This document shows positions 1 through 7,024 of a stretch of 10,043 nucleotides of DNA, in pieces. Each line of letters starts with the position of its first letter. Position 1 is the stretch's first letter. Below the pieces are notes generated by a model. It did no database searches and was not told the DNA's origin. It saw only the letters and a list, made by a program, of their open reading frames with translations. The stretch comes from an uncultured Caulobacterales bacterium (lineage in GTDB: Bacteria; Pseudomonadota; Alphaproteobacteria; Caulobacterales; Maricaulaceae). The position numbers and the translations under genes are program-made. The stretch lies in contig CALJNJ010000059.1 of assembly GCA_937981945.1 (NCBI GenBank), positions 1 through 10,043 of the forward strand. Reading direction: 5' to 3'.

Positions 1-1
1 A

Positions 2-712
2 GTCCGGTCAGTGCGGGTGGCGACCCACTGCACGGAAGCAGACGTGTCGCGACAGCATATCGAAATGGCCAGAAAACTCGGTATGGATACTATTGGTTTT
101 TTGATGATGAGCCATATGAGCGAGCCCAAGGCTTTGGCCGAGCAGGCCAAGCTTATGGAAAATTACGGGGCGACTGGTATTTATGTAACCGATTCAGGCG
201 GAGCGCTGGATATGGACGGTTATTCCGATCGTCTGAAAGCTTATAATGATATTTTAAAAGAAGAAACAGAGCGAGGCGTCCACGCCCATCACAATTTGTC
301 ATTGGGTGTCGCTAATTCAATCGTTGCCGTGCAGAACGGTGCGAGAAGAGTGGATGCATCCCTGGCGGCCATGGGCGCGGGCGCCGGGAATGCTCCACTT
401 GAAGCTTTTATCGCTGCCATTGATAAAAAGGGCTGGAACCATGGGTGTGACGTGTACAAGCTCATGGACGCAGCGGAAGAATTGGTCCGCCCGTTACAGG
501 ATCGCCCGGTGCGGGTTGACCGCGAGACATTGAGCTTGGGTTATGCCGGTGTATACTCATCTTTTCTGCGTCATGCAGAAAAGGCGGCAGAGGATTATGA
601 TATGGATACCAGAGAAATACTGGTAGAATTGGGGCGTCGCCGTATGGTGGGCGGCCAAGAAGATATGATCGTCGACGTCGCGCTCGACTTGAAAAAGCAA
701 AAGGGGAAGTAA
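2..712 (+). CDS. hsaF: 4-hydroxy-2-oxovalerate/4-hydroxy-2-oxohexanoate aldolase, HsaF/TesG type (5' partial)
   Basis: Metal-dependent class II aldolase of the DmpG/BphI/HsaF family. It splits a 4-hydroxy-2-oxoacid into pyruvate and an aldehyde; in steroid A-ring degradation the substrate is 4-hydroxy-2-oxohexanoate and the aldehyde is propanal, normally passed to a partner dehydrogenase (HsaG/TesF). The reading frame is open from base 2, so the gene enters from upstream. About 236 residues are visible against a usual 340-350, so roughly the first 105-110, including the N-terminal catalytic Arg/Asp/His, are missing. The GTG at 11 is an internal valine in the conserved [11 protein letters not shown] strand, not a start. 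Family landmarks are the HAHH metal-ligand motif (bases 281-292) followed by NLSLGVANS, the AGAGNAPLE loop near 388-414, and [15 protein letters not shown] near 535-580. The partner dehydrogenase is not in the window. Family call strong; steroid substrate inferred from neighbours. Confidence 0.93.
   Translation, partial: VRSVRVATHCTEADVSRQHIEMARKLGMDTIGFLMMSHMSEPKALAEQAKLMENYGATGIYVTDSGGALDMDGYSDRLKAYNDILKEETERGVHAHHNLSLGVANSIVAVQNGARRVDASLAAMGAGAGNAPLEAFIAAIDKKGWNHGCDVYKLMDAAEELVRPLQDRPVRVDRETLSLGYAGVYSSFLRHAEKAAEDYDMDTREILVELGRRRMVGGQEDMIVDVALDLKKQKGK
702..707 (+). promoter_or_regulatory. Shine-Dalgarno of hsaC inside the end of hsaF
   Basis: AGGGGA lies six bases before the ATG at 714, within the last codons of the aldolase gene. 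The aldolase stop (710-712) is separated from the next ATG by a single base, so the two genes are probably translated in a coupled fashion. Confidence 0.7.
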
Positions 713-713
713 A

Positions 714-1610
714 ATGGTAGCCAGCCTTGGATATGTTCGTTTGGAAATGCAGGATCCGGCCGCTTGGGCCAAATTCAGCAAAGATGTATTAGGGTTCAAA
801 CCCGGTAAAAGCAGGGACCGTCAAGGTACAAAATATCTCCGAATGGATAAAGCTCCGTTTCGATATATGATCGAAAAAGGCGCTTCGGACAGATTTGTCG
901 CCGCCGGGTATGACATGGGTTCTCGTAGAGCTTTCAACGATCAGGTTAAAAAATTTGAAGCGGCCAAAATTGAGGTAACCCACGGTAGCGATCGGGATGC
1001 CAAACGTCGTGCCGTGAACGGCTTTGCGTCAGTTGTCGATCCATCTGGCAATGTTGTCGAGTTCTTCCACGGGCGCGATAAACAAGAACCCTTCACACCC
1101 GGCCACGGCATAAAAGAATTTAAAACCGGAAAAATGGGCTTGGGTCATTTGGTTTTACCGGCACCCGAAAACAAAGCGACGATAAACTTTTACCAAAAGC
1201 ATATGGGTTTTGCTGTGAGCGATGATTTGACATTACCGGCCTTTGCGCCCGGCATGCCGAAACAGCGTGTCTACTTCATGCATGCCGATAATCCGCGCCA
1301 CCACACATTGGGTCTGTATAATTTCCCAAATCCGACGGGCGTAATTCATCTCATGGCCGAAGTTGGATCAATGGATGAAGTGGGGCATTGTATGGACCGC
1401 GTTAAAGCGGCCGGATTGCATATATTTGCGTCTCTCGGGCGACATGCCAATGATGAAATGGTGTCGTTTTACTTCTTTGCGCCCGGCGGCATTGGATTTG
1501 AAGTCGGGTATGACGGTAAGCAGGTGAAGAACTGGGCGAAATATAAACCGACCAAATCTACAATTGGTGACCTTTGGGGCCATGAATATGACTTCCCGGT
1601 CGTCGGGTAA
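714..1610 (+). CDS. hsaC: Type I extradiol ring-cleavage dioxygenase, HsaC/TesB type (3,4-DHSA 4,5-dioxygenase)
   Basis: Fe(II)-dependent meta-cleavage enzyme of the two-domain vicinal-oxygen-chelate family (BphC/HsaC), 298 residues, the normal family length. In steroid catabolism it opens the catecholic A ring of 3,4-DHSA. Residues 1-120 form the non-catalytic N-terminal VOC module and about 135-275 the catalytic one. The metal triad is H145 (GLGHLVL), H212 (GVIHLMAEV) and E263 (GFEVGYDG). The second-sphere residues match BphC: H197 in NPRHHTLGL, H244 in LGRHAND and Y253 in VSFYFFAP. The C-terminus has the family WGHEYDF ending. All catalytic residues are intact, so it should be active. It sits one base after the aldolase and upstream of an EchA20-type crotonase. 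Biphenyl- or catechol-type substrates are possible by family alone; the ring C/D genes around it make the steroid role much the likeliest. Confidence 0.92.
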   Translation: MVASLGYVRLEMQDPAAWAKFSKDVLGFKPGKSRDRQGTKYLRMDKAPFRYMIEKGASDRFVAAGYDMGSRRAFNDQVKKFEAAKIEVTHGSDRDAKRRAVNGFASVVDPSGNVVEFFHGRDKQEPFTPGHGIKEFKTGKMGLGHLVLPAPENKATINFYQKHMGFAVSDDLTLPAFAPGMPKQRVYFMHADNPRHHTLGLYNFPNPTGVIHLMAEVGSMDEVGHCMDRVKAAGLHIFASLGRHANDEMVSFYFFAPGGIGFEVGYDGKQVKNWAKYKPTKSTIGDLWGHEYDFPVVG

Positions 1611-1619
1611 ACTGCCTGA

Positions 1620-2375
1620 ATGCCTATCCATCAAAACATTAAAGACGGCATTGCCGAAATCATTTTTGATTTTCCGCCCGTCAATGCGTTTAACGGCGCG
1701 ACTTGGAATGAAATTCCCAAGACAATCAATGAACTAGGTTCAAATCCGGACGTAAAAGTCATTCTTATGCGGTCTGAAGGTAAAGGGTTTTGCGCCGGAG
1801 TTGATATTAAGGAGCTGGCCCATGACAGCAGCGCCATCGTTGACGTCAATAAGGGTAATTACCTGACCGGCAAGGCCATTCACCAATGCGAAATACCGGT
1901 GATTGTTGCGGCCCACAAATTCATTATTGGCGGCGGTGTTATAATGTGCGGCGCAGCGGATATCGTCATCGCGTCCGATGATGCCTATTTTTCACTGCCT
2001 GAAATTGATCGCGGGGCCATGGGCGGCGCGGCGCATCTCCAGCGCATGTTTGGTGTTGCCAAAGTCCGCTCTGCGTTCCTGACCGGCGGGAAAATTTCCG
2101 CGGAAGAAGCTTATCGCTTGGGCGGTATCGAAAAAGTCGTTGAGAGAGATAAGCTCCGCGCAACAGCGATGGAGTACGCCAATACGCTTGCTGCGAAATC
2201 ACGCGACGCTCTGCGGATCGCCAAACAGGCACTGAACGGCATTGAACCGTTCGATGTCGACGCATCCTATCGCTGGGAACAGGGCTTTACCTTTGAAATG
2301 TATATGCATGAGGACAGCCAAAAATCCCGCGATGCTTTTGTTGAAACCGGCAAGGCCGCTAAGTTCAAGGACTGA
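1620..2375 (+). CDS. echA20: Crotonase-family ring-opening hydrolase, EchA20-like
   Basis: Crotonase-fold protein of 251 residues. It closely resembles EchA20, the enzyme that hydrolytically opens steroid ring D in the bicyclic HIEC-CoA intermediate. Shared features are the PPVNAF start, the oxyanion-hole segment EGKGFCAGVDIKEL (residues 53-66), the second oxyanion strand HKFIIGGGVIMCG (99-111), SLPEIDRGAMGGAAHL (125-140), and the distinctive ASYRWEQGFTFEM near the C-terminus (215-227). Of the two glutamates of true enoyl-CoA hydratases, the one after GGG is replaced (I108), while the LPEI glutamate (E128) remains. That fits a hydrolase better than a hydratase. The ATG follows the hsaC stop by 9 nt. 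No strong Shine-Dalgarno is visible, so reinitiation from hsaC is likely. An ordinary beta-oxidation hydratase is the alternative, but the C-terminal motif argues against it. Confidence 0.88.
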   Translation: MPIHQNIKDGIAEIIFDFPPVNAFNGATWNEIPKTINELGSNPDVKVILMRSEGKGFCAGVDIKELAHDSSAIVDVNKGNYLTGKAIHQCEIPVIVAAHKFIIGGGVIMCGAADIVIASDDAYFSLPEIDRGAMGGAAHLQRMFGVAKVRSAFLTGGKISAEEAYRLGGIEKVVERDKLRATAMEYANTLAAKSRDALRIAKQALNGIEPFDVDASYRWEQGFTFEMYMHEDSQKSRDAFVETGKAAKFKD

Positions 2376-2383
2376 CGCCCTTG
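2367..2383 (+). promoter_or_regulatory. AAGG Shine-Dalgarno and TTG start of the FadE31-like gene
   Basis: AAGG at 2367-2370 stands ten bases before a TTG at 2381. An in-frame TAA at 2360-2362 blocks any start further upstream, and the first in-frame ATG is about 100 codons downstream, past the conserved N-terminal helices. TTG is therefore the best start and gives the family N-terminus MDIAFTQAHHDFRAEIREWL. A CTG at 2372 is the only near alternative. Confidence 0.72.
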
Positions 2384-3538
2384 GATATTGCCTTCACACA
2401 AGCGCATCATGACTTTCGCGCGGAAATTCGCGAATGGTTGGAACGCCATGTGCCCAAAGATCGCTTGCCGTCCTTGGATACGGCAGAAGGGTTTAAGCTC
2501 CATCGTCAATGGGAAGGGGTATTGGCGAAAGATAAATGGGGCAATGTAAATTGGCCTGAAGAATATGGCGGGCGGGGCCTGGATTTAACCCATTGGCTCA
2601 TATTTGAAGAAGAATATTACCGAGCTGACGCGCCGCTGCGGGTTTCGCAAAACGGTATTTTTCTCTTAGCGCCAACCATTATGGAATATGGCACGCCGGA
2701 ACAAAAAGCGCGTTTTTTACCGCCCATGGCTTCCGGGGAAGAAATTTGGGCACAGGCATGGTCTGAGCCGGGCGCGGGCTCTGACATGGCAGCCATTCGC
2801 ACCAAGGCGGTCAGAGACGGCGATCACTATGTAATCAACGGCCAAAAGACCTGGTCGTCTCGCGCCGTCTTTGCGGATTGGTGCTTTGCCTTAGTGCGTA
2901 CGGAAGAGGGCAGTGAGCGGCATAAAGGCCTGTCGAAAATTTTACTGCCGCTCGACAGTCCGGGGCTGACCCGAAGACCTATTGCCCAGCTTGACGGAGA
3001 AACCGGCTTTGCAGAGCTTTTCTTCGATGATGTTCGCGTGCCCGCAGAGAATTTACTCGGACCTGAACACGGCGGATGGGGCGTGGCGATGGCAACAGCC
3101 GGATTTGAGCGAGGCTTACTCCTCAGATCGCCGGCGAGATTCCAAGAGGCAGCCGCCCGTCTGGTCCGCTTATACAGGGATAATAAAGACCGCTTGTCGT
3201 CAGGTGTAGGGGAGCAGGTGTTGCAGGCCTGGATGAATGCCGAAAGGTTTTGCGCCGCCACTTATCAATTGATTGCCCGCGTTCAAGCCGGCGCGAGCGT
3301 CAATTCTGAAGCCAGCGCCAATAAGATATTTTGGTCGGAAATGGATCGTCACCTGCACCGGACGGCCATGACCATTATGGGCGCAAAGGCCGAACTTGAA
3401 TCCGGTCTTGATGCTATTGATAATGGCCGCTGGCTCGACGGCTATATGTTCAGCCTCGCGGGGCCCATCTATGCGGGAACCAATGAAATTCAGCGCAACA
3501 TCCTGGCCGAGCGTGTGCTCGGGCTTCCACGGAAATAG
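2381..3538 (+). CDS. fadE31: Acyl-CoA dehydrogenase, full-length subunit, FadE31-like
   Basis: FAD-dependent acyl-CoA dehydrogenase of 385 residues, full family length. Order: N-terminal helical domain (about 1-120, WPEEYGGRG at 58-66); beta domain with AWSEPGAGSD (126-135), the INGQKTWSS flavin segment (152-160) and LFFDDVRVP (213-221); C-terminal helical domain ending PIYAGTNEIQRNILAERVLG (362-381). The position of the MCAD catalytic Glu is alanine (A365). A glutamate in the helix-G segment GFERGLLL (E243) is the likely base, as in isovaleryl-CoA dehydrogenase. The phrases MASGEEIWAQAWSEP and RSPARF resemble FadE31 of the mycobacterial HIP cluster more than FadE30. FadE31 is known to pair with a short FadE32/33 subunit to oxidise the CoA product of ring C opening. 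The adjacent short dehydrogenase, 2 nt downstream, fits that heteromer. FadE30-type function is the main alternative. Confidence 0.85.
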   Translation: MDIAFTQAHHDFRAEIREWLERHVPKDRLPSLDTAEGFKLHRQWEGVLAKDKWGNVNWPEEYGGRGLDLTHWLIFEEEYYRADAPLRVSQNGIFLLAPTIMEYGTPEQKARFLPPMASGEEIWAQAWSEPGAGSDMAAIRTKAVRDGDHYVINGQKTWSSRAVFADWCFALVRTEEGSERHKGLSKILLPLDSPGLTRRPIAQLDGETGFAELFFDDVRVPAENLLGPEHGGWGVAMATAGFERGLLLRSPARFQEAAARLVRLYRDNKDRLSSGVGEQVLQAWMNAERFCAATYQLIARVQAGASVNSEASANKIFWSEMDRHLHRTAMTIMGAKAELESGLDAIDNGRWLDGYMFSLAGPIYAGTNEIQRNILAERVLGLPRK

Positions 3539-3540
3539 CC

Positions 3541-4437
3541 ATGGATTTTCGCTTCACACAAGATCAGCAAGACCTCATTGATGGCGCCAAAGAATTTTTC
3601 CTGGGCGAAAATACGGTCGAACGCATGCGTAAAATTGCGTCGGGTGAAACCGTCGATAATTTGTGGCCACAATTCGCGAAATTGGGCTTTTTGGGTCTCA
3701 TGGCTCCGGAAAGTGCCGGGGGACTTGAGCAGCCTTTGGTCGTCATGGCAGGTGTCGCTGAAGCGGCGGGCTATGCGGGACTTTCGGAACCATACCTCGA
3801 GATAGCAGGTATTTCAGTGCCTCACGCCGACGAAGATGAACTTTCGGGACAAATTCGAAGGGCGATGCGTAGTGATTTACGTCCATATTTTGACGCTTCG
3901 TTGTCAGATGATGGAGACGCTGTGAATTCCATTGATCCTTTGCGCAATTTAGTCAAAGCGGACCGAGGCAATGACGACAGTTTAGACAACATCAATCACC
4001 ACGGCGCAGTCCTGACTGCGGCTCAGCTTGTCGGTCTGGCCCATCGTATGGTCGACATGTCGGTCGACTACGCCAAGGATCGCCACCAATTTGGGAAGCC
4101 CATCGGATCTTTTCAGGCCATCAAACATCAGCTCGCCAATGTGTTAACCCAGATCGAGTTTACACGGCCTATGGTTCATCTGGCCGCTATCCAAGGGGGA
4201 CGGGCGGTTCACACCGCCAAAGTGGCGGCCATTGATACGGCCATGCTGGCGGCAGAAACGGCAATCCAAGTCCATGGCGGCATGGGCTATACGTTCGAAG
4301 TTGATCTCCATCTTTTCATGAAACGAGCTTGGGCGCTGTGCGGGGAGTGGGGCGATCGCAATTACCATATGAAAAAATTGGAAGAGACGGTTCTTCACGG
4401 TCAAGAGCCGCTCGGGGCGGGAACGACCTTTTCCTAA
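3541..4437 (+). CDS. Short acyl-CoA dehydrogenase subunit, FadE32/FadE33-like partner
   Basis: Reduced acyl-CoA dehydrogenase of 298 residues, about 80 shorter than the usual 380. An N-terminal helical part (about 1-85, MDFRFTQDQQDL and LAPESAGG-like APESAGG) and a C-terminal helical domain (about 155-285) with RHQFGKPIGSFQAIKHQLA (181-199) and VHGGMGYTFEVDLHLFMKR (244-262) are clear. The middle beta domain, which normally carries the substrate and flavin loops, is cut down to about 65 unfamiliar residues. Such short proteins form alpha2beta2 heterotetramers with a full-length subunit in steroid catabolism (FadE31-FadE32, ChsE1-ChsE2). The full-length gene immediately upstream, 2 nt away, is the obvious partner. 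GGA at 3531-3533 is a modest ribosome site. Both paralogues share an identical 10-mer (TTCACACAAG) near their starts. The stop overlaps that of fadD3 on the other strand. FadE32 cannot be told from FadE33 here. Confidence 0.83.
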   Translation: MDFRFTQDQQDLIDGAKEFFLGENTVERMRKIASGETVDNLWPQFAKLGFLGLMAPESAGGLEQPLVVMAGVAEAAGYAGLSEPYLEIAGISVPHADEDELSGQIRRAMRSDLRPYFDASLSDDGDAVNSIDPLRNLVKADRGNDDSLDNINHHGAVLTAAQLVGLAHRMVDMSVDYAKDRHQFGKPIGSFQAIKHQLANVLTQIEFTRPMVHLAAIQGGRAVHTAKVAAIDTAMLAAETAIQVHGGMGYTFEVDLHLFMKRAWALCGEWGDRNYHMKKLEETVLHGQEPLGAGTTFS

Positions 4438-5966
4438 GCTTCTCTCAGGACTCGGCGCAGAACTTTCCCGCCGGCATTTTTGGGCAGTTCATCAATAAAT
4501 TCAACCCTATGCGGGACTTTGTAATTGGCCATATTCTCCCGTGACCAAGCAATGATCTCGTCGGCGCTCGGAGACGTATTCGGCCGTGGCACGATAAAAG
4601 CTTTTCCGACCTCGCCCATACGTTCATCAGGTACAGCCACAATTGCTACCATTTCCACTGAAGGGTGGCCCGCCAAAATGCTTTCAATTTCGGCCGGATA
4701 ACAATTAAACCCGCCAGAAATATACATGTCTTTCTTGCGGTCCGTGATTTTGAGATAGCCGGCTGCATTCATAATGCCCACGTCGCCTGTCTTCAGCCAA
4801 CCGTCAGAATTTATGGTATCGGCCGTCGCCTTCGGATCATCCATATAACCCGACATCAGAAAAGGACTTCGGATCCAAAACTCCCCGATTTCTCCGGCGT
4901 CGACATCGCAGCCTGCATCATCAACACAGCGAACCTCCACGCCCGGAAGAGGGCAACCGCAGGTATTGGCGACGGTCTCATCATCATCCCCTTGGCAGGT
5001 CATGGAAATGGCTCCGTGTTCAGTCATTCCGTAGCCATTGACCACATTACCCATGCCCAGCTCATTTTTCATTCGATCGACTAAGGCGGGGGCCACGGGG
5101 GCTGCGCCTGTTACAGCGACGCGCAAAGAGCTGAAATCCGGTCTTCGCTTACCGCCTAAGGCTTGCAGTAGAGATTGATAAATAGTTGGAGGGCCGGGTA
5201 AAAAGGAGATGCCGTTTTTCTCGATCTGCCGAATTGTTTCCGGAATATCAAAGATCGGCAAAGGCACAATGGTTGCCCCTTTGGCCAGTGCAATGACCCA
5301 GCCCGCTTTATAACCGAATGTATGAAAGAACGGGTTGATGATTAAATACCGATCTCCCCGGCGCAAATCTACCCGATCGGCCCACGCTGTGAAGAGATTA
5401 ATCGCGGCTTTATGGGTTGTCATAGCGCCTTTGGGCGCGCCGGTTGTTCCGGACGTGAAAATGATATCGGCGAATGTGTCTGGATCAAGGGAGTCCATGG
5501 CCTCGCTGATCACTGTGTGATCGATGTCTTCTTGATCCGCCGCAAAAGAGTTTTCGCCGTCAAGATAATGAATGGCTTCAAGGTCCGGTAAGTCTTCACT
5601 TTTTAGCAAGTCAGAATAATCGGCGCCTAAAAAGTCCTTCACCGTAAATAAAAACTTAGCTTTAGTTCGGCGGAGCAAGTCTCCCGCCTCTCGGCCCTTG
5701 AAACGTGTATTCAGTGGTACGATTGATGCGCCTGTGATTTGTGCGCCCAGCGCCGTGATTATCCATTCCGGTAAATTCGGTGCCCAGATCGCAATTCGGT
5801 CACCGCGCTTAAGGCCTGCTCTTAAAAATTTCTCACCGCAACGCTGCGCGTCGTCCCAAAGCTGTGAAAAACTCCAAGTTTTATCTTCCGTTATGATCGC
5901 AGGATTGTCCGGCCAAAGGCTGGCGGCATTTTGCGCCGCATGGGGAATGGTTTGCGGCGCCATCAT
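4434..5966 (-). CDS. fadD3: HIP-CoA synthetase, FadD3-like acyl-CoA ligase
   Basis: ATP-dependent acyl-CoA ligase of the ANL superfamily, 510 residues, full length. FadD3 activates HIP, the C/D-ring propanoate left after A/B-ring cleavage, to HIP-CoA, which commits it to ring C/D degradation. Adenylation motifs appear in order: P-loop TSGTTGAPKG (171-180), YGMTEHG (312-318), GWLKTGDVG (389-397), ITDRKKDMYISGGFN hinge (407-421) and the C-terminal catalytic lysine K501 in AGGKVLRR. The substrate-side stretch YLIINPFFHTFGYKAG (207-222) and FLPGPPTIYQSLL (255-267) match FadD3 rather than generic long-chain ligases. It is last in the leftward operon, and its ATG overlaps the ipdC stop (ATGA, 5966-5963). 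A second ATG follows at once, so the start may be one codon later. No good Shine-Dalgarno is seen, consistent with translational coupling. Confidence 0.92.
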   Translation of the reverse strand: MMAPQTIPHAAQNAASLWPDNPAIITEDKTWSFSQLWDDAQRCGEKFLRAGLKRGDRIAIWAPNLPEWIITALGAQITGASIVPLNTRFKGREAGDLLRRTKAKFLFTVKDFLGADYSDLLKSEDLPDLEAIHYLDGENSFAADQEDIDHTVISEAMDSLDPDTFADIIFTSGTTGAPKGAMTTHKAAINLFTAWADRVDLRRGDRYLIINPFFHTFGYKAGWVIALAKGATIVPLPIFDIPETIRQIEKNGISFLPGPPTIYQSLLQALGGKRRPDFSSLRVAVTGAAPVAPALVDRMKNELGMGNVVNGYGMTEHGAISMTCQGDDDETVANTCGCPLPGVEVRCVDDAGCDVDAGEIGEFWIRSPFLMSGYMDDPKATADTINSDGWLKTGDVGIMNAAGYLKITDRKKDMYISGGFNCYPAEIESILAGHPSVEMVAIVAVPDERMGEVGKAFIVPRPNTSPSADEIIAWSRENMANYKVPHRVEFIDELPKNAGGKVLRRVLREA

Positions 5967-7024
5967 TGGGATACGGCTTTAAGGCGATCTTGGGCTTCGC
6001 TCATGATCTGCGTTATCAAATCCCGGCAGTTCGGCAAATCGTCAATCAATCCTGCAATTTGCCCGCTCGGAAGCACGCCTTCATCGGGCTTTCCCTCGAC
6101 CATGGCTTTTTGGATAATCACCGGGGCGTTCCCGGCCATCATGGTTTGACCAAGGGTCATATCGGTTTTGGATGCCATAGCCCATGCCGTCTTGACGGTT
6201 TCAATCATCGACATGCCGGTTTGTGATTTATATTTCATCCCATTGCTGAAGCCGCGCGCCAGCATGCCAAGCCGGGATGATTTTTCCAAATCTTCCAATA
6301 GGGGATTCAGCACCATACGCTGAGGCATTCCGTCCAGCTTTTTCGATACAGGAATTTTTGTAACTTCGGATTCCAAATATTTCGCTTTTGTTGCGTTGGG
6401 CGTCGGGCTGTCAGACGTCATCATAAACCGCGTGCCCATAGCAATGCCGTCAGCGCCAAAAGTCAAAGCGGCGGCCAATCCGCGGCCGTCTTTAAAACCG
6501 CCGCATGCTATTACGGGAACCCCTAAATTCTTATCCAAAACTTGAGCAAGCAGGAGCCAGGTTGGCGTGTATCCGGTGTGCCCGCCGCCTTCTTGTCCCT
6601 GACACACCAATATATCCGCGCCGAGTTTGACGGCTTTGGGGGCATGTTTCGCAGACCCGATTGTGGGGACGCATTTAATGCCGGCGGCTTTAACTTTATC
6701 AATTATTTTTGCCGAAGGGCCGCGCCCGTAAGACAGAGCCGCCACATCATAGTCCAAACACATATCGATGATGCGGTCGATACCCTTTTGAAACGCATGA
6801 ATGTTCACACCGAACGGTTTATCGGTTTTGGCTTTGATAGCTTTTATTTCAGTTTCGCACTCTTCCGGTGTCATGACCGCTGCCGCTAAGAACCCAAACG
6901 CCCCGGCCGAGATACTGGCAGATACGAGGTCAGATGTTGAAACCCAGCCCATTGCAGTTTGAATAATTGGAAATTCACACCCTAAGGCGTCACAAAGCGG
7001 GGTATGCAGCGGATTGCCGGCCAT
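5963..7024 (-). CDS. ipdC: Flavin-dependent oxidoreductase of the nitronate monooxygenase fold, IpdC-like
   Basis: FMN-binding TIM-barrel protein of 353 residues from the nitronate monooxygenase/2-nitropropane dioxygenase superfamily. In HIP catabolism the subgroup IpdC is required for degrading the C/D-ring CoA thioesters, acting as a flavin oxidoreductase on a bicyclic intermediate rather than on nitronates. Visible motifs: PIIQTAMGWVS (19-29), KPFGVNIHA (69-77), QGQEGGGHTG (142-151), IACGGFKDGRGLAAAL (172-187) and GTRFMMTSDS (197-206), the last two forming the FMN phosphate site. The C-terminal region has the subgroup sequence GVLPSGQIAGLIDDLPNC (316-333). It lies between ipdB and fadD3, sharing 1 nt with ipdB (TAATG, 7026-7022) and 4 nt with fadD3. 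Its start has no clear ribosome site of its own. Database annotation may say nitronate monooxygenase, but context and C-terminus favour IpdC. The exact reaction is not deducible here. Confidence 0.9.
   Translation of the reverse strand: MAGNPLHTPLCDALGCEFPIIQTAMGWVSTSDLVSASISAGAFGFLAAAVMTPEECETEIKAIKAKTDKPFGVNIHAFQKGIDRIIDMCLDYDVAALSYGRGPSAKIIDKVKAAGIKCVPTIGSAKHAPKAVKLGADILVCQGQEGGGHTGYTPTWLLLAQVLDKNLGVPVIACGGFKDGRGLAAALTFGADGIAMGTRFMMTSDSPTPNATKAKYLESEVTKIPVSKKLDGMPQRMVLNPLLEDLEKSSRLGMLARGFSNGMKYKSQTGMSMIETVKTAWAMASKTDMTLGQTMMAGNAPVIIQKAMVEGKPDEGVLPSGQIAGLIDDLPNCRDLITQIMSEAQDRLKAVSQ

Noticed and set aside
714..1610. Biphenyl-type BphC dioxygenase of an aromatic-hydrocarbon pathway
   Set aside because: The catalytic residues are shared across the family, but no biphenyl/toluene genes are near and nine neighbours belong to steroid ring degradation.
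2827..3261. 144-codon minus-strand frame within the FadE31-like gene
   Set aside because: Antisense to a conserved dehydrogenase core; Ser/Arg/Pro-rich composition and no ribosome site or motif.
2381..3538. FadE30 (5-OH-HIP-CoA dehydrogenase) as the identity of the long dehydrogenase
   Set aside because: Length fits, but several remembered FadE31 stretches (MASGEEIWAQAWSEP, RSPARF, PIYAGTNEIQ) and the adjacent short subunit favour FadE31. Not fully excluded without a search.
4665..5084. 139-codon plus-strand frame within fadD3
   Set aside because: Antisense to the ligase adenylation motifs; no domain recognised, and it has no gene context.
6542..6889. 115-codon plus-strand frame within ipdC
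   Set aside because: Antisense to the FMN-binding motifs of ipdC; a chance open frame.
5963..7024. Plain nitronate monooxygenase
   Set aside because: The fold is the same, but the subgroup-specific C-terminus and the position between ipdB and fadD3 point to IpdC.
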